A stretch of 49,105 nt of DNA from Pseudomonadota bacterium (GCA_022360105.1 JAKSDL010000031.1:1-49105), one strand, 5' to 3'. Shown: positions 8,166-17,027, counted from the stretch's first letter. The notes: generated from the sequence alone by a model not told the origin. Program-made: numbers and translations.

Positions 8166-9361
8166 GCGACTTCACCAGTGCATTTACGAATATTTGACTC
8201 TAAAAAGCTCAAAGAGTTCTCCCTTAATTTTGATAATTTGATTAATACTTCTTTATAATTTATGTCTTGAGTAATTGCAGAAACATCGCCTTGGAATAAG
8301 CGATTTTCAAGATTTAGCAGGGAGAATAAACTGTCAATTCGACTATTACGAGAGTTGGAAGACTTTGAATTAAATCTATAAAATGTTAAAAATTTTTTCT
8401 CGAAATGGATAGAAAATATAGTGGCGTGAAATGAATCTGTACAAACATATCGTGCGTGTTTGATATGATTAACAAAGTCATTAGGAGTGAAAGCATAAGG
8501 TGAATAATCACCAAAATTGTCATCATCCTTTACATATTCATCCATATGAGGGCAGAAAACTATTGGTAAACCAGTTTTCTCCTTTAGCTGATTGACGGCA
8601 TCTCTGCTCACTCGACTATTGCCAAGAAGGTAACAAAATATATAATCATTTGAAGTTACCAAACTGCATTGCCTAAGCTCTTTTTCCCACTCTTTATTGG
8701 GAACAAGTAAAGTAGGGTCCAAGACGACGGTTGCGGAATTATTCGAGTTTTTTTCGACGATTTCCTTGCCTTTTATCTCTCTGACCCCTATGGCGTCAAA
8801 ACGATTTAAATAGTATCTTGTTTTCTTCTTTTGCCAAATCGGGATCTTTGAAACCCCAAAACTCGACGAATATGCCATTTTAGGAATCCTATCGTTAACA
8901 AAAAGTAAATTGAAGAACTTTTTATAGAGGCCTAAAGGGAGCCAAACTTGATCGCTTCCAACAATTATCAAATCATAATTCAATGAACCCTTTTTCAAGG
9001 CATTAAATCCCTTGTAGGTTCGCATCAATGGGATTAGATTTAGTTTTTTATATGTGTTAACAGCTGATGTTCTTTCTTTGATTCCTTGTGCATAAAAAAA
9101 ATACCTTTTTAGATTGATTTTAACCTTAATTCTGTTTTTTAGAGTATTTAATCCTCCACTGATTAATATAAAAGGAGCATCCAGCAAACTTTTTATGATG
9201 CTTCGCTCTTTCCTGTAATGGATAATCTCATATGAGTATCCAAGACTTTGGACTACCTTTGTCAAAGCAAATCCAACCAGGGAAGTTCCAAAGTTATTAT
9301 GATTTTCTCTATATGCTATACAAAGACCTATCTTTTTTGATTTCCTGTTTAAATTGTCCAC
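8162..9361 (-). CDS. Polysaccharide pyruvyl transferase family protein (copy 1)
   Basis: A 399-residue protein of the family that transfers pyruvate from phosphoenolpyruvate to sugars, forming ketals that give the polymer negative charge. Signature segments are NFGTSLVGFALTKVVQSLGY near the N-terminus, LIIVGSDQVW in the middle, AYSSSFGVSKIP, and the C-terminal YVCTDSFHATIFSIHF with EKKFLTFYR. The start appears to be GTG at 9361, 7 bp after the stop of the F420-beta-like gene; no in-frame ATG exists close by. It pairs with that ferredoxin-like gene, an association seen in many capsule loci. A second, divergent copy lies at 13777-14877. The DNA is AT-rich, like its neighbours. Confidence 0.88.
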   Translation of the reverse strand: MDNLNRKSKKIGLCIAYRENHNNFGTSLVGFALTKVVQSLGYSYEIIHYRKERSIIKSLLDAPFILISGGLNTLKNRIKVKINLKRYFFYAQGIKERTSAVNTYKKLNLIPLMRTYKGFNALKKGSLNYDLIIVGSDQVWLPLGLYKKFFNLLFVNDRIPKMAYSSSFGVSKIPIWQKKKTRYYLNRFDAIGVREIKGKEIVEKNSNNSATVVLDPTLLVPNKEWEKELRQCSLVTSNDYIFCYLLGNSRVSRDAVNQLKEKTGLPIVFCPHMDEYVKDDDNFGDYSPYAFTPNDFVNHIKHARYVCTDSFHATIFSIHFEKKFLTFYRFNSKSSNSRNSRIDSLFSLLNLENRLFQGDVSAITQDINYKEVLIKLSKLRENSLSFLESNIRKCTGEVA

Positions 9362-9368
9362 AGTTCCA

Positions 9369-10643
9369 CTATTCAGTAATATTTGGTTTTCGTTTTAGTA
9401 ATTTGATTAAGGGCCATAAGCTTTTTCGGGCACCTATATACATTTGACTTGTTGTGACGACATAAGACAGCAATGACTTTAACGGATGTGAATCATTGAG
9501 TTCAATATCGTAAACAGGTACGGCTCTTTTTAACAATTTATCAATTTTAATTATTGTTTTAGACCGTTGCTTTTTATGTTTTAGCATGGCCTGAGATTTG
9601 TTAAGGGTGTTGATACTAATTTTATCTAGTAAGACGTACCCAGCTTTTTTAGCTTCCATCAAAAGTTCTACAAATATTTGATTTCTTACTAAAATTGAAT
9701 TGATCCCAATTTTGTCTTTTTTATAGTCACCAAGATGAATGTCACCAAAACATATGTCACCTAGTTCTCCATAATGATCAACACATGAGATACAGCGCCT
9801 TGGGATAAAAAAAGAGCGCAAAGGGTGGTAGTATGATTGATAAGGCTCAGAATACTTGCTTCCGTTTTTATCGAGAGTAACCATGCTTCCTAAGCACCCT
9901 TCATCTCGGTAGGCAAAATATTGAAGTTTGCTTTTGTCTATACCTCTTTCTTTGAAAACATACTCGGTTAGATGAAACGTTCTACTTTCTGAACAATAGA
10001 TTGAAAAGTAGCCAATAATTTTTTTTCTAAACAGGGAGGAGACTGCTGCAAGTTTTCGGAATCCCTGTATGTGGCATGGTAAGCCGACAACCACAAAACG
10101 ACCCTCATCATTTCTCAGCTCACTGACAGCCTCATGCATGCTAACCGGACCATATTTTGAGCTTCTGCCTCTTAATATGTCTTCTTTTGTTCTAGCAATA
10201 GCAGTCTTGACAAGAAATTCGTTGTTTGCGTCAAAAGTTGTTACTACAGCACCATCAATGTAGTTTTGTTCCAAAAGGAAAATTAGGAATTGTGATACCA
10301 TTCCTCCGGAAGCAGACCGATACCGTATATCCCTGTCGGCGCTGTACCCGGTAAAGCATTTAAGGTATCGACCTGCGTTGTAATCCTCTTTAATATCCGG
10401 ATTTTTAAAAAACTCCTCAGCTAGATTTCGTAAACCGACTCCAAGCCCGGGGCAAACACGTAAACATCGGCCACATCCTTTCTTAGATTGGCACTTTATC
10501 TCATCAACCCAAGGCACAAACATGCCATTTTGTTTAGCAATTGACACTGCACCTGAAACACACGCGCCAAAGCAAATACCGCAGCCGCAACATAAATTGT
10601 GTTTTATTACATTAGACACAGAACTGTAATAATCGTCCTTCAT
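9369..10643 (-). CDS. F420-hydrogenase/dehydrogenase beta-subunit-like iron-sulfur protein
   Basis: A 424-residue protein with an N-terminal 2x[4Fe-4S] ferredoxin region (LCCGCGICFGACVSGAV and CGRCLRVCPGLGVG) followed by the FrhB/FdhB N- and C-terminal domains. Visible motifs are RYRSASGGMVSQFLIFLLEQ, VVVGLPCHIQGFRKLA and the cysteine-bearing RRCISCVDHYGELGDICFGD. In F420-using archaea this domain transfers electrons to F420. In bacterial polysaccharide loci, homologues sit next to pyruvyl transferases and their reaction is not established. It could be a flavin/Fe-S reductase acting on a sugar nucleotide or on the pyruvylated product (inference). The spacing to the downstream pyruvyl transferase is 7 bp. 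Confidence 0.88.
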   Translation of the reverse strand: MKDDYYSSVSNVIKHNLCCGCGICFGACVSGAVSIAKQNGMFVPWVDEIKCQSKKGCGRCLRVCPGLGVGLRNLAEEFFKNPDIKEDYNAGRYLKCFTGYSADRDIRYRSASGGMVSQFLIFLLEQNYIDGAVVTTFDANNEFLVKTAIARTKEDILRGRSSKYGPVSMHEAVSELRNDEGRFVVVGLPCHIQGFRKLAAVSSLFRKKIIGYFSIYCSESRTFHLTEYVFKERGIDKSKLQYFAYRDEGCLGSMVTLDKNGSKYSEPYQSYYHPLRSFFIPRRCISCVDHYGELGDICFGDIHLGDYKKDKIGINSILVRNQIFVELLMEAKKAGYVLLDKISINTLNKSQAMLKHKKQRSKTIIKIDKLLKRAVPVYDIELNDSHPLKSLLSYVVTTSQMYIGARKSLWPLIKLLKRKPNITE

Positions 10644-10717
10644 AAATCTATAAAAGTATGTGTCAGAGTTGCTGAGTAAAACTTACTTCTCTGAGAATAA
10701 AAGGTCTTTTCCATTAT

Positions 10718-12115
10718 CTATTGCTGTCTTACACTCAATCGATATTTATCATTAAGTTTCGAAAATTTTTCTCCTTTGCTGTGTTTCAGGTTTTCAAGTT
10801 CTTGTTTTGCTTTTTGGTGTATTGGATTAAGAAGATACCCAGCAACTGCAAACAAAACATATCCTTCTTTGTTTAATAGTGCACTTGTTGCCAATGAAGT
10901 GGTAAATATAAAAATGAAGTACATCGTAAAAAATTCTGAAATGTAATTATTTCTTCTTTTTTTGGCGACTTCTAAAACAATCAAAGTCCAAAAAAGGAGA
11001 TATAATAGCAGGCCAAGAAAACCCGTTTCTCCTAATACCATAGGCCAAAACGTATCACAAATGAAGGAACCCATAGTCCTTGATAACCCCCAAACATTAC
11101 TAATCATGTACTGGTCGTATACAGGACTGTAATAATCCCTGGAAACAGGACTCGCAAAAGTGCCAAACCCTGTTCCCAGCGGAAAGTAATCTGTTGCAAT
11201 TTTGATTGAAGTAATCGTCAAAGCTTGTCTCGCATTTTTATCAATATCAATATAACCTAAATAACGATTGTAATGGTTAGGTAAAAATGTTTTATACCCC
11301 CAAAACAGCCCCACGGCTAATACAATCCCGACAATAAGACCTCTAATAGATATTTTACGAACCCCAAGAGCCAATATCAGCGCAATAATTTGCTTGATGC
11401 GCGTTGCTCCAATAACAAAAAGGAACAATGCAGTAATTCTGATTTTATCGTTAAGGCTTTTAGGTTCTTCAGAATATTTTTTGAACGCAGAGTAGTAAAT
11501 AATGAGTAACGATGCCAGTATAGCTTGAGAAGAAGGATGCCAAAAAAAGCCGCTTATATATGTAATTCCAAAACGTACATCAGTTCGATAGCTACTAATG
11601 ATTGGTCTATAGATTTGGGCAAAAAATATATCTATGGCTCCTCCTACAACCACGATCAGAAAAAGTAGCTGCAATACCCTATTTATACTCTTGTGAGATG
11701 TATCAAATCTCAAAGTCTTGAATATAAAAAAAATAAAAAATGGTTTTAAAGTAAGAAATGTAGCTAAAGCTATTGTACTTATGTCTCTTCCATAAATAAA
11801 TGCAGAAAAAAAACCTATGAAACCGAATGAAGTAATTAATAAAAGATATTTGTCAAAATTTATTTGTAATTTAGGTGTAAATGGTATTAATGTAAGTACT
11901 AATACAATAGATATTTCATCTGCGTATTTCAATAGATAAAACAAAGTTCTATTTAAACCAAATTTTTCATTTCCCAAATATGATGATGCCGGTACAATGG
12001 ATAACATACCACATACCAGCAGCCATTGTAGCACTTTTTGCTTGTCTCTTATTGTGAAGTAAAACAACAAGAATACGAAAAAAAAAGGTATTGAAAAAAT
12101 AATATATATAAACAT
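10718..12115 (-). CDS. Wzy-like O-antigen/EPS polymerase (integral membrane)
   Basis: About 465 residues and roughly eleven hydrophobic helices. A large loop in the C-terminal half carries YFPLGTGFGTFASPVSRDYY, which matches the Wzy_C/O-antigen-ligase loop pattern (PxGxGxGtF). After the loop come VLGETGFLGLLLYLLFW and another helical pair, as in O-antigen polymerases. It probably joins lipid-linked repeat units in the periplasm. A GTG at 12124 and an ATG at 12115 are both possible starts; I use the ATG, which has GAG about 9 nt upstream. The gene is one of the most AT-rich in the window and is preceded by a 590-bp gap containing a MITE, so the locus may have been rearranged here. Confidence 0.85.
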   Translation of the reverse strand: MFIYIIFSIPFFFVFLLFYFTIRDKQKVLQWLLVCGMLSIVPASSYLGNEKFGLNRTLFYLLKYADEISIVLVLTLIPFTPKLQINFDKYLLLITSFGFIGFFSAFIYGRDISTIALATFLTLKPFFIFFIFKTLRFDTSHKSINRVLQLLFLIVVVGGAIDIFFAQIYRPIISSYRTDVRFGITYISGFFWHPSSQAILASLLIIYYSAFKKYSEEPKSLNDKIRITALFLFVIGATRIKQIIALILALGVRKISIRGLIVGIVLAVGLFWGYKTFLPNHYNRYLGYIDIDKNARQALTITSIKIATDYFPLGTGFGTFASPVSRDYYSPVYDQYMISNVWGLSRTMGSFICDTFWPMVLGETGFLGLLLYLLFWTLIVLEVAKKRRNNYISEFFTMYFIFIFTTSLATSALLNKEGYVLFAVAGYLLNPIHQKAKQELENLKHSKGEKFSKLNDKYRLSVRQQ

Positions 12116-12124
12116 GAATTGCAC

Positions 12125-12713
12125 TCTATTGCTTAATAGTTAAATATTTAATACACATTTAGGGTTTGGTTTGGCCATGTTTATAAAGCAAATAAGGGTC
12201 TTTATCCAGGTTTTGAATATGTTATCGGTTATCTAATGTCGTTAACTTAAGGGGACTGTGATTGGTTGTCATCCTGAACGAAAGTGAAGGATCTGTCAGA
12301 ACCTCCGAGAGATTCTTCACTATCGTTCAGAATGACATCTTGGCCAACTTTTCTTAAGTTAATGACATTAACTGGTGATCAGCTCGTGGAACAATTTCCT
12401 ATGATTGGGCGAGAACTTGAAAAACCATCTCCTCAATCAAGTAGCAATTTTTATATTTTGAATAACTGTCTATCTGATTGCTCACTATTTGTTCATCAAA
12501 ATAGAAAGCGGAGCTTTCACTAGACCGATAACCGATAACTATATCATGCGACTTCGCCGTTGCATGGCATGGATTAGAAAGCCTGTACATTTAAAAAATC
12601 CTAAAATGCGTGATTTAATTTGAATGTTAAATCTTATCGGACACAAACTTTACAAAAGTTTTATTTTAATAACTAAGTAACGATGTGTTTCGTAAATAAT
12701 CAAACTAATTTTT
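12125..12713. other. 590-bp gap between polymerase and GT2 genes; MITE plus decayed-looking DNA
   Basis: The left part holds an inverted-repeat element (12236-12368, listed separately). The rest, 12369-12713, is AT-rich without a supported gene. A 63-codon minus-strand frame at 12399-12590 has no recognisable features, no good ribosome binding site and is not coupled to a neighbour. This may be the remnant of a lost glycosyltransferase or acetyltransferase gene, but nothing in it is recognisable. Confidence 0.5.
12236..12368. mobile_element. 133-bp MITE with TA flanks and nested inverted repeats
   Basis: The outer ends are ATGTCGTTAACTTAAG (12236-12251) and its near-perfect inverse CTTAAGTTAATGACAT (12353-12368; 15 of 16 positions match). 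Inside lies a second 28-bp inverted repeat: the arm beginning TGTCATCCTGAACG (12267-12294) and its counterpart at 12310-12337 ending CGTTCAGAATGACA. TA stands immediately outside both ends (12234-12235 and 12369-12370), consistent with a TA target duplication of the IS630/Tc1 type. The inner arm resembles the widespread TGTCATCCTGA(G/A)CGAA-type repeat that I know from many bacterial genomes. The element has no coding capacity. Confidence 0.8.
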
Positions 12714-13772
12714 TCAATTAATTTTTTTTGATACAAGCTCTCGTTTTAGCCGGAAAACCGCAAAACAATTACTAATAAACCAAGATAACGATGCAGAAAT
12801 AGATAGCAACCGAATCAAGTAGTACCTTTTCTTTAGTCTGCTTGGGAAAAGCGAACGATCTACTTTTTTAAGGTAGCCAATTAGGTTATTTGAATTAATT
12901 AATTCAACATACTCACCTCTTCTTATGCTAAGATCCTTGCACAAGTGCAGCATTCTTGTAGCAATGGACATTGGTATTTTTACTTTTCTAATTAATATCA
13001 ATATATCTTCACTAACTTCATTTTTCTGCCAATAATCTAACAGACTTTCCAGTTTATTTACTCCGGCAAATGGATTGCAACCCAATGTTCTTTTCATTGA
13101 ATGAGTAGCCGATTTTGCTCTTTGAATATATAAAAATGATGCGTGCTTGATTTGAAAAGCGGATGTACAATGTGCAAGTGACTTTAAAATGAATTCTGTA
13201 TCTTCACCTATTTTAACTCCCTCACTAAAAGAAATGGAATTTTCAGTTATAATTTTCTTCCTAAAAAAACTTGAACAAATACGTAAATAAACTGAGTCAT
13301 CTTGAAGAAAGCGTTTAAGTAGTGCTGATGGGGTGGTTTCGTTTGGTAAATACCCAAATTTTGTTCTGTAGTCAGTAATTCTTGTTTTGTAATCTTCAAA
13401 ATAACAGTCAAAACCAAAACATACATAGTCATATCGGTTCGTTGAAACAGCTTCAAAGAATTTCGAAAGTGACGATTCCGTTAAAATATCATCGCCATCG
13501 AAAAATAGAAGGTACTCTCCTTTACTTTCCAGTATTCCCCTGTTTCTGGCTGCAGATACTCCGGAGTTTTCTTTCTGAATAAGTTTTGTGCACACATTGG
13601 GGTGTTGCTGAAAAACTCTTCGTATTTCTCCTGCAGTATTGTCGGTGGAACCATCATTCACTACAATTACTTCAACTCTGCCATCAGCTTGCCGCAAAAT
13701 TGAATCTAAGGTATTGTCTATATATTTTTCAACATTGTAAGCAGGGATTACAATCGACAAATCAATATTCAT
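12714..13772 (-). CDS. Glycosyltransferase family 2 (GT-A fold)
   Basis: A 352-residue inverting GT2 enzyme. The N-terminus IDLSIVIPAYNVEKYIDNTL, the nucleotide-binding VIVVNDGSTDNT, ENSGVSAARNRGILESKGEY and the metal-binding DGDD (LLFFDGDDILTE) are all present. A C-terminal region of about 130 residues is helical, with a hydrophobic segment near the end. An upstream in-frame ATG at 13856 would add 28 residues and overlap the upstream pyruvyl transferase by 80 bp. The ATG at 13772 starts exactly where GT2 proteins normally start and lies 4 bp after that stop, so I chose it. It adds one sugar of the repeat unit; sugar identity unknown. Confidence 0.93.
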   Translation of the reverse strand: MNIDLSIVIPAYNVEKYIDNTLDSILRQADGRVEVIVVNDGSTDNTAGEIRRVFQQHPNVCTKLIQKENSGVSAARNRGILESKGEYLLFFDGDDILTESSLSKFFEAVSTNRYDYVCFGFDCYFEDYKTRITDYRTKFGYLPNETTPSALLKRFLQDDSVYLRICSSFFRKKIITENSISFSEGVKIGEDTEFILKSLAHCTSAFQIKHASFLYIQRAKSATHSMKRTLGCNPFAGVNKLESLLDYWQKNEVSEDILILIRKVKIPMSIATRMLHLCKDLSIRRGEYVELINSNNLIGYLKKVDRSLFPSRLKKRYYLIRLLSISASLSWFISNCFAVFRLKRELVSKKIN

Positions 13773-13776
13773 ATAT

Positions 13777-14877
13777 TTACTGAAGTGTTTCTCGTAAAAA
13801 CTCATAAGAGGGTTTTCGTAAATTTTCAAGTCTTTTATTAATATTAATATAGTCAAGCTTATTGCCTAATATTTTATTTAGATAGTCTTCATCCAATGAA
13901 TCCACTATACGATCTTTTATATTAAGCGTTTGAAATAAACTTTCAATTCGTGCTAATCCTCTTTTTTCATTAATGTAATAAATAAATTCTTTATTAAATA
14001 GTAATGAAAAACAAATACAATGAAACGAATCTGTTATAACGAATTTGCTATTTTTAATTTGGGTAAGCCACTCACTAACTGGAAGATATTCTCTTACATA
14101 CTTTGATATTCTTTTATTATAGATATCTCTTGATTGAATATCTAACGCAGACTCTAAATGTTTCAAAAAGTCAGTGAAATCCGGGCTTTTGTCTAGGATG
14201 CAATAAACAATTCCTTCGCAGGTCTTTTTAGGGTTAGCAATGATGTTAAGAAAAATGTCTTTTCCAACCAATAAAGTTGGATCTAAAACATGTAATGCTT
14301 CTGTATCAAAATGTTTTTTACAAATTTCAACCCCGCTGACCTCTCGAACTGAAACAGCTGTGAAGTCTTTTATGTGATTTTTAATTTTTTCTGTAAGATC
14401 TAAATCATCAGTATGTTCCCAATAATCGACGCCAAAACTAGCTGCGTAAGCAATCTTTTTAATAGGCTTTCTTACAAAAGATAAAAAATATGCATCAATA
14501 AATTTATTTAAGTATCTTGGTCTCCAAACTTGGTCACTGCCGACAATAATAGAATCATAATTAAAATCACGATTTATTAATTGCTTCATGGAAAGAAACT
14601 TATCTTTCGAAGTACGCAAGTACTTATCACGAAATATTTGAAACTGCTCTCGACCTTTGATCATGAATTCAATTCTTAGAAAAATCTTGATCAAATTTTT
14701 AATTTTTATGTAATAATTTTTAATACGGGTTTTAGTATTAAAAAGACTAATATGTTCTGAGTCATAGCCAAGTTTTGCGAGCGCCTCTTGTAATGCGTAT
14801 GCTTGTAACACTGCACCATAGTTATGGGTAGAATGATGAAAATTTAAAATACCAACCTTTTTCAATGCATTTTTCAT
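13777..14877 (-). CDS. Polysaccharide pyruvyl transferase family protein (copy 2)
   Basis: A 366-residue member of the same family as 8162-9361 but clearly divergent. Motifs are ILNFHHSTHNYGAVLQAYAL at the N-terminus, YDSIIVGSDQVWRPRYLNKF, IAYAASFGVDYWE, the VSVREVSGVEICK segment, and SKFVITDSFHCICFSLLFNK near the C-terminus. AGGAG lies 11 nt before the ATG. Unlike copy 1 it has no F420-beta-like gene next to it. The gap upstream contains a MITE. Two such enzymes in one locus suggest two pyruvylation sites on the repeat unit, or that one copy has another acceptor (inference). Confidence 0.87.
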   Translation of the reverse strand: MKNALKKVGILNFHHSTHNYGAVLQAYALQEALAKLGYDSEHISLFNTKTRIKNYYIKIKNLIKIFLRIEFMIKGREQFQIFRDKYLRTSKDKFLSMKQLINRDFNYDSIIVGSDQVWRPRYLNKFIDAYFLSFVRKPIKKIAYAASFGVDYWEHTDDLDLTEKIKNHIKDFTAVSVREVSGVEICKKHFDTEALHVLDPTLLVGKDIFLNIIANPKKTCEGIVYCILDKSPDFTDFLKHLESALDIQSRDIYNKRISKYVREYLPVSEWLTQIKNSKFVITDSFHCICFSLLFNKEFIYYINEKRGLARIESLFQTLNIKDRIVDSLDEDYLNKILGNKLDYININKRLENLRKPSYEFLRETLQ

Positions 14878-15035
14878 ATTTGTATCGCTCCTGCGAAGCT
14901 TTTTGCCAATTAGGAATTTATCATTAAGGATTAACCCTGGCTAAAACCTGACCCAGAATGGGAAGAGAATGGAATTTTGATCGCTCAAAAATCATAAATT
15001 GTCTCTACCTTTTAGTGTTGGAGAAGCATTGGTTA
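14878..15035. other. Short intergenic stretch between pyruvyl transferase and MITE
   Basis: Together with the MITE at 15036-15245 this forms a 367-bp gap. I see no gene, tRNA or terminator in it. The ribosome binding site of the pyruvyl transferase (AGGAG) is at its left edge. Confidence 0.5.
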
Positions 15036-15245
15036 GTGCCTGAACAAAAGCCAATTTAAGCTGAATCAATAAAAGCTTTGAAAGCAGCTTGGTACTTTGA
15101 AGTTTGTTGCTTTCTGGCGGTTTTTGCTTGTAATTGTAATGTTTCAATCTGAACGCTGACAGCCCACAGCCTGTAAATTTTCAAGCTGAATTCCGTCATC
15201 CGGCACAAGGCTGGATAAGGGTTTAGAGATTTTCCGTTCAGGCAC
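15036..15245. mobile_element. 210-bp MITE, copy A, inserted in the stop codon of the TPP enzyme gene
   Basis: Ends are GTGCCTGAACAAAAG (left) and TTTTCCGTTCAGGCAC (right), that is a perfect 10-bp terminal inverted repeat GTGCCTGAAC extended imperfectly. TA stands immediately outside both ends (15034-15035 and 15246-15247), the expected target duplication of IS630/Tc1-type transposition. A related copy lies at 48135-48358. Shared internal segments include CCAATTTAA, CAATAAAAGCTTT and AAGGCTGGATAAGGGTTTAG. There is no open reading frame of note. The right-hand TA plus the terminal G of the element forms the TAG stop of the minus-strand TPP enzyme gene. Confidence 0.88.
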
Positions 15246-16993
15246 TAGTTCGCAATCGAACCAATCTTTTTTAAGATTTTTAGATTTTGCTCACCTATAA
15301 TCTTTTTTGTAACTTTCTTAGTTTTACCTTTGATACTTTTTTCTAAGTTCATTATTGTATTCAAAGCATTACTCTCATCCACACTGTCAGTAAACACTTC
15401 AAATAACATGGGCTTTTCAGTGATTGTATTTGATAGAAATCGATTATTTACCAGTTCGAACTCTTTTTTGTTGGTGGCACTAAAATATTCAAACCCAAGA
15501 TTTTGAGCATAGTGTTTTACAAGTGTTTGTGATTTATCACCAAAATGACCTGACGCAGCTATATATTTATCTGCATTATCTCCGAATGAATCTCCAGGAT
15601 GATTAAAATTTCTAAACTCTGTTCCTTTTCCATTATTAATTAATAGTATACGCAAATTATTTCCTACATGACGGTTACCAATAGCATTCATGTCATAGAA
15701 AAACGACAGGTCACCAATAACTCCAAAATAAAGTCTGTTGTTATCTGCAAGCGATGCACCTACCAGTGAAGACAAACAGCCATCAATACCGAATCCGCCA
15801 ACATTTGAATTTGAACGCACCGAATGGGGTAACTGAAAAAAGTTCCATGAACGCAGACTATTGAGAATGCCAAAATGAATAGTTGAACCTTCAGGAATAC
15901 AATGAGCCATTTTTGAAGCCAGCCAAATGTTAGAAAATGGAAGCTCAGGAATTTTATCATAGAGTTTATTAAGATGGTGTGTACATTCATGTAGATAGTC
16001 TGCAGTCTCGACTCTTTCATTCTCAGAATAATGTAAAAAAAATTTTTGCTCATCCATTTCAAATACATATCGCAGTCTACGAAATGTATCACGGATTTCT
16101 CCGTCCTCATTGACTCGCCATATTTGTTTACCACCTATTTTTAAGTTATAATAATCGCCACTTATCTCTCCGATATGGATAAGTAAATCCGGCCGACTAT
16201 TAGCAAGAGCAGACATCTGTTGGCATGCTGCGAGAGAAAACAAAGATTTAAATTTCCCATTGTAACCACTGGTATGATCGCAAAATACAATAGCATTGTT
16301 CGTTGAACAAAACTTATCCAAGGCTTCGATCAGGGGTTTAGTCATAGTCTTATGGGCACCAGCAAACACGGCAATTTTTCCCGGGGGCAAATCTGGAAAG
16401 CTATCTGTTGCGGTTATGCGGTTAATAATGCGGAAGTTAGGCAATTTTTTAACATGATAATTGCGGCTATAGGTTGTAGGTAAATTGATATGTGCAGGGC
16501 CACCACCATGGCGTCTGAGCTCTAATATGGCAGTGTTTGCTTTAACTTCACATTCCCATAAGTCATCATCATCTTTTATCACTGGCAAGGTTACACTTAA
16601 TCTAGTTACATCATTCTGCATTGAACTGCGATCGATTACTTGAGCTATGTGATGTCCCACTTTAGCCACATTTTGACTTGAAGTAATAGCGAGTATCGGT
16701 AGTTTGCGGTAATAGGCTTCTGTCATTCCGGGTAGATAATTTCGTGAAGCAGTTGCACCTGTACAGCTTAGTATTACCGGTTCACCAGACTCTGCAGCCA
16801 ACCCGCAAGCCATATAGGCTGCTGATCTTTCATCAACAGCCGAAAACATCTCGAAATGAGGATCATGCTGCATACTAGCGACTAACGTAATATTGGTAGT
16901 GCCCGGCGAAGCTATTACTTTGCGAACGCCATGCGCTTTGAGTAGTGCAATAACTATTTGCACACTTTTTTCGTCTGTATAATATTTTGCCAT
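15245..16993 (-). CDS. MenD-like thiamine-diphosphate-dependent enzyme of the EPS locus
   Basis: A 582-residue ThDP enzyme with the three-domain build of MenD/acetolactate synthase. The N-terminal Pyr domain has VIASPGTTN (27-34) and the cofactor-activating Glu in AVDERSAAY (Glu55). The C-terminal PP domain has GDLSFFYDMN (427-436) with NN at 453-454, the GDx...NN metal/ThDP motif. GDLSxxxDMN is most like MenD (SEPHCHC synthase), yet no other men synthesis genes except menA are in the window and this gene sits between sugar genes. A 35-residue basic tail (GKTKKVTKKIIGEQ) follows the fold. A decarboxylase or carboligase making an unusual sugar or acyl substituent is plausible. The TAG stop is built from a MITE end (see findings). 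Confidence 0.85.
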   Translation of the reverse strand: MAKYYTDEKSVQIVIALLKAHGVRKVIASPGTTNITLVASMQHDPHFEMFSAVDERSAAYMACGLAAESGEPVILSCTGATASRNYLPGMTEAYYRKLPILAITSSQNVAKVGHHIAQVIDRSSMQNDVTRLSVTLPVIKDDDDLWECEVKANTAILELRRHGGGPAHINLPTTYSRNYHVKKLPNFRIINRITATDSFPDLPPGKIAVFAGAHKTMTKPLIEALDKFCSTNNAIVFCDHTSGYNGKFKSLFSLAACQQMSALANSRPDLLIHIGEISGDYYNLKIGGKQIWRVNEDGEIRDTFRRLRYVFEMDEQKFFLHYSENERVETADYLHECTHHLNKLYDKIPELPFSNIWLASKMAHCIPEGSTIHFGILNSLRSWNFFQLPHSVRSNSNVGGFGIDGCLSSLVGASLADNNRLYFGVIGDLSFFYDMNAIGNRHVGNNLRILLINNGKGTEFRNFNHPGDSFGDNADKYIAASGHFGDKSQTLVKHYAQNLGFEYFSATNKKEFELVNNRFLSNTITEKPMLFEVFTDSVDESNALNTIMNLEKSIKGKTKKVTKKIIGEQNLKILKKIGSIAN

Positions 16994-17027
16994 TTCAATT
17001 ACATTTAGTTATATTCGCTCTTATTGT

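Noticed and set aside
12399..12590. 63-codon minus-strand frame downstream of the MITE
   Set aside because: No ribosome binding site, no coupling and no protein features; treated as possible decayed DNA only.
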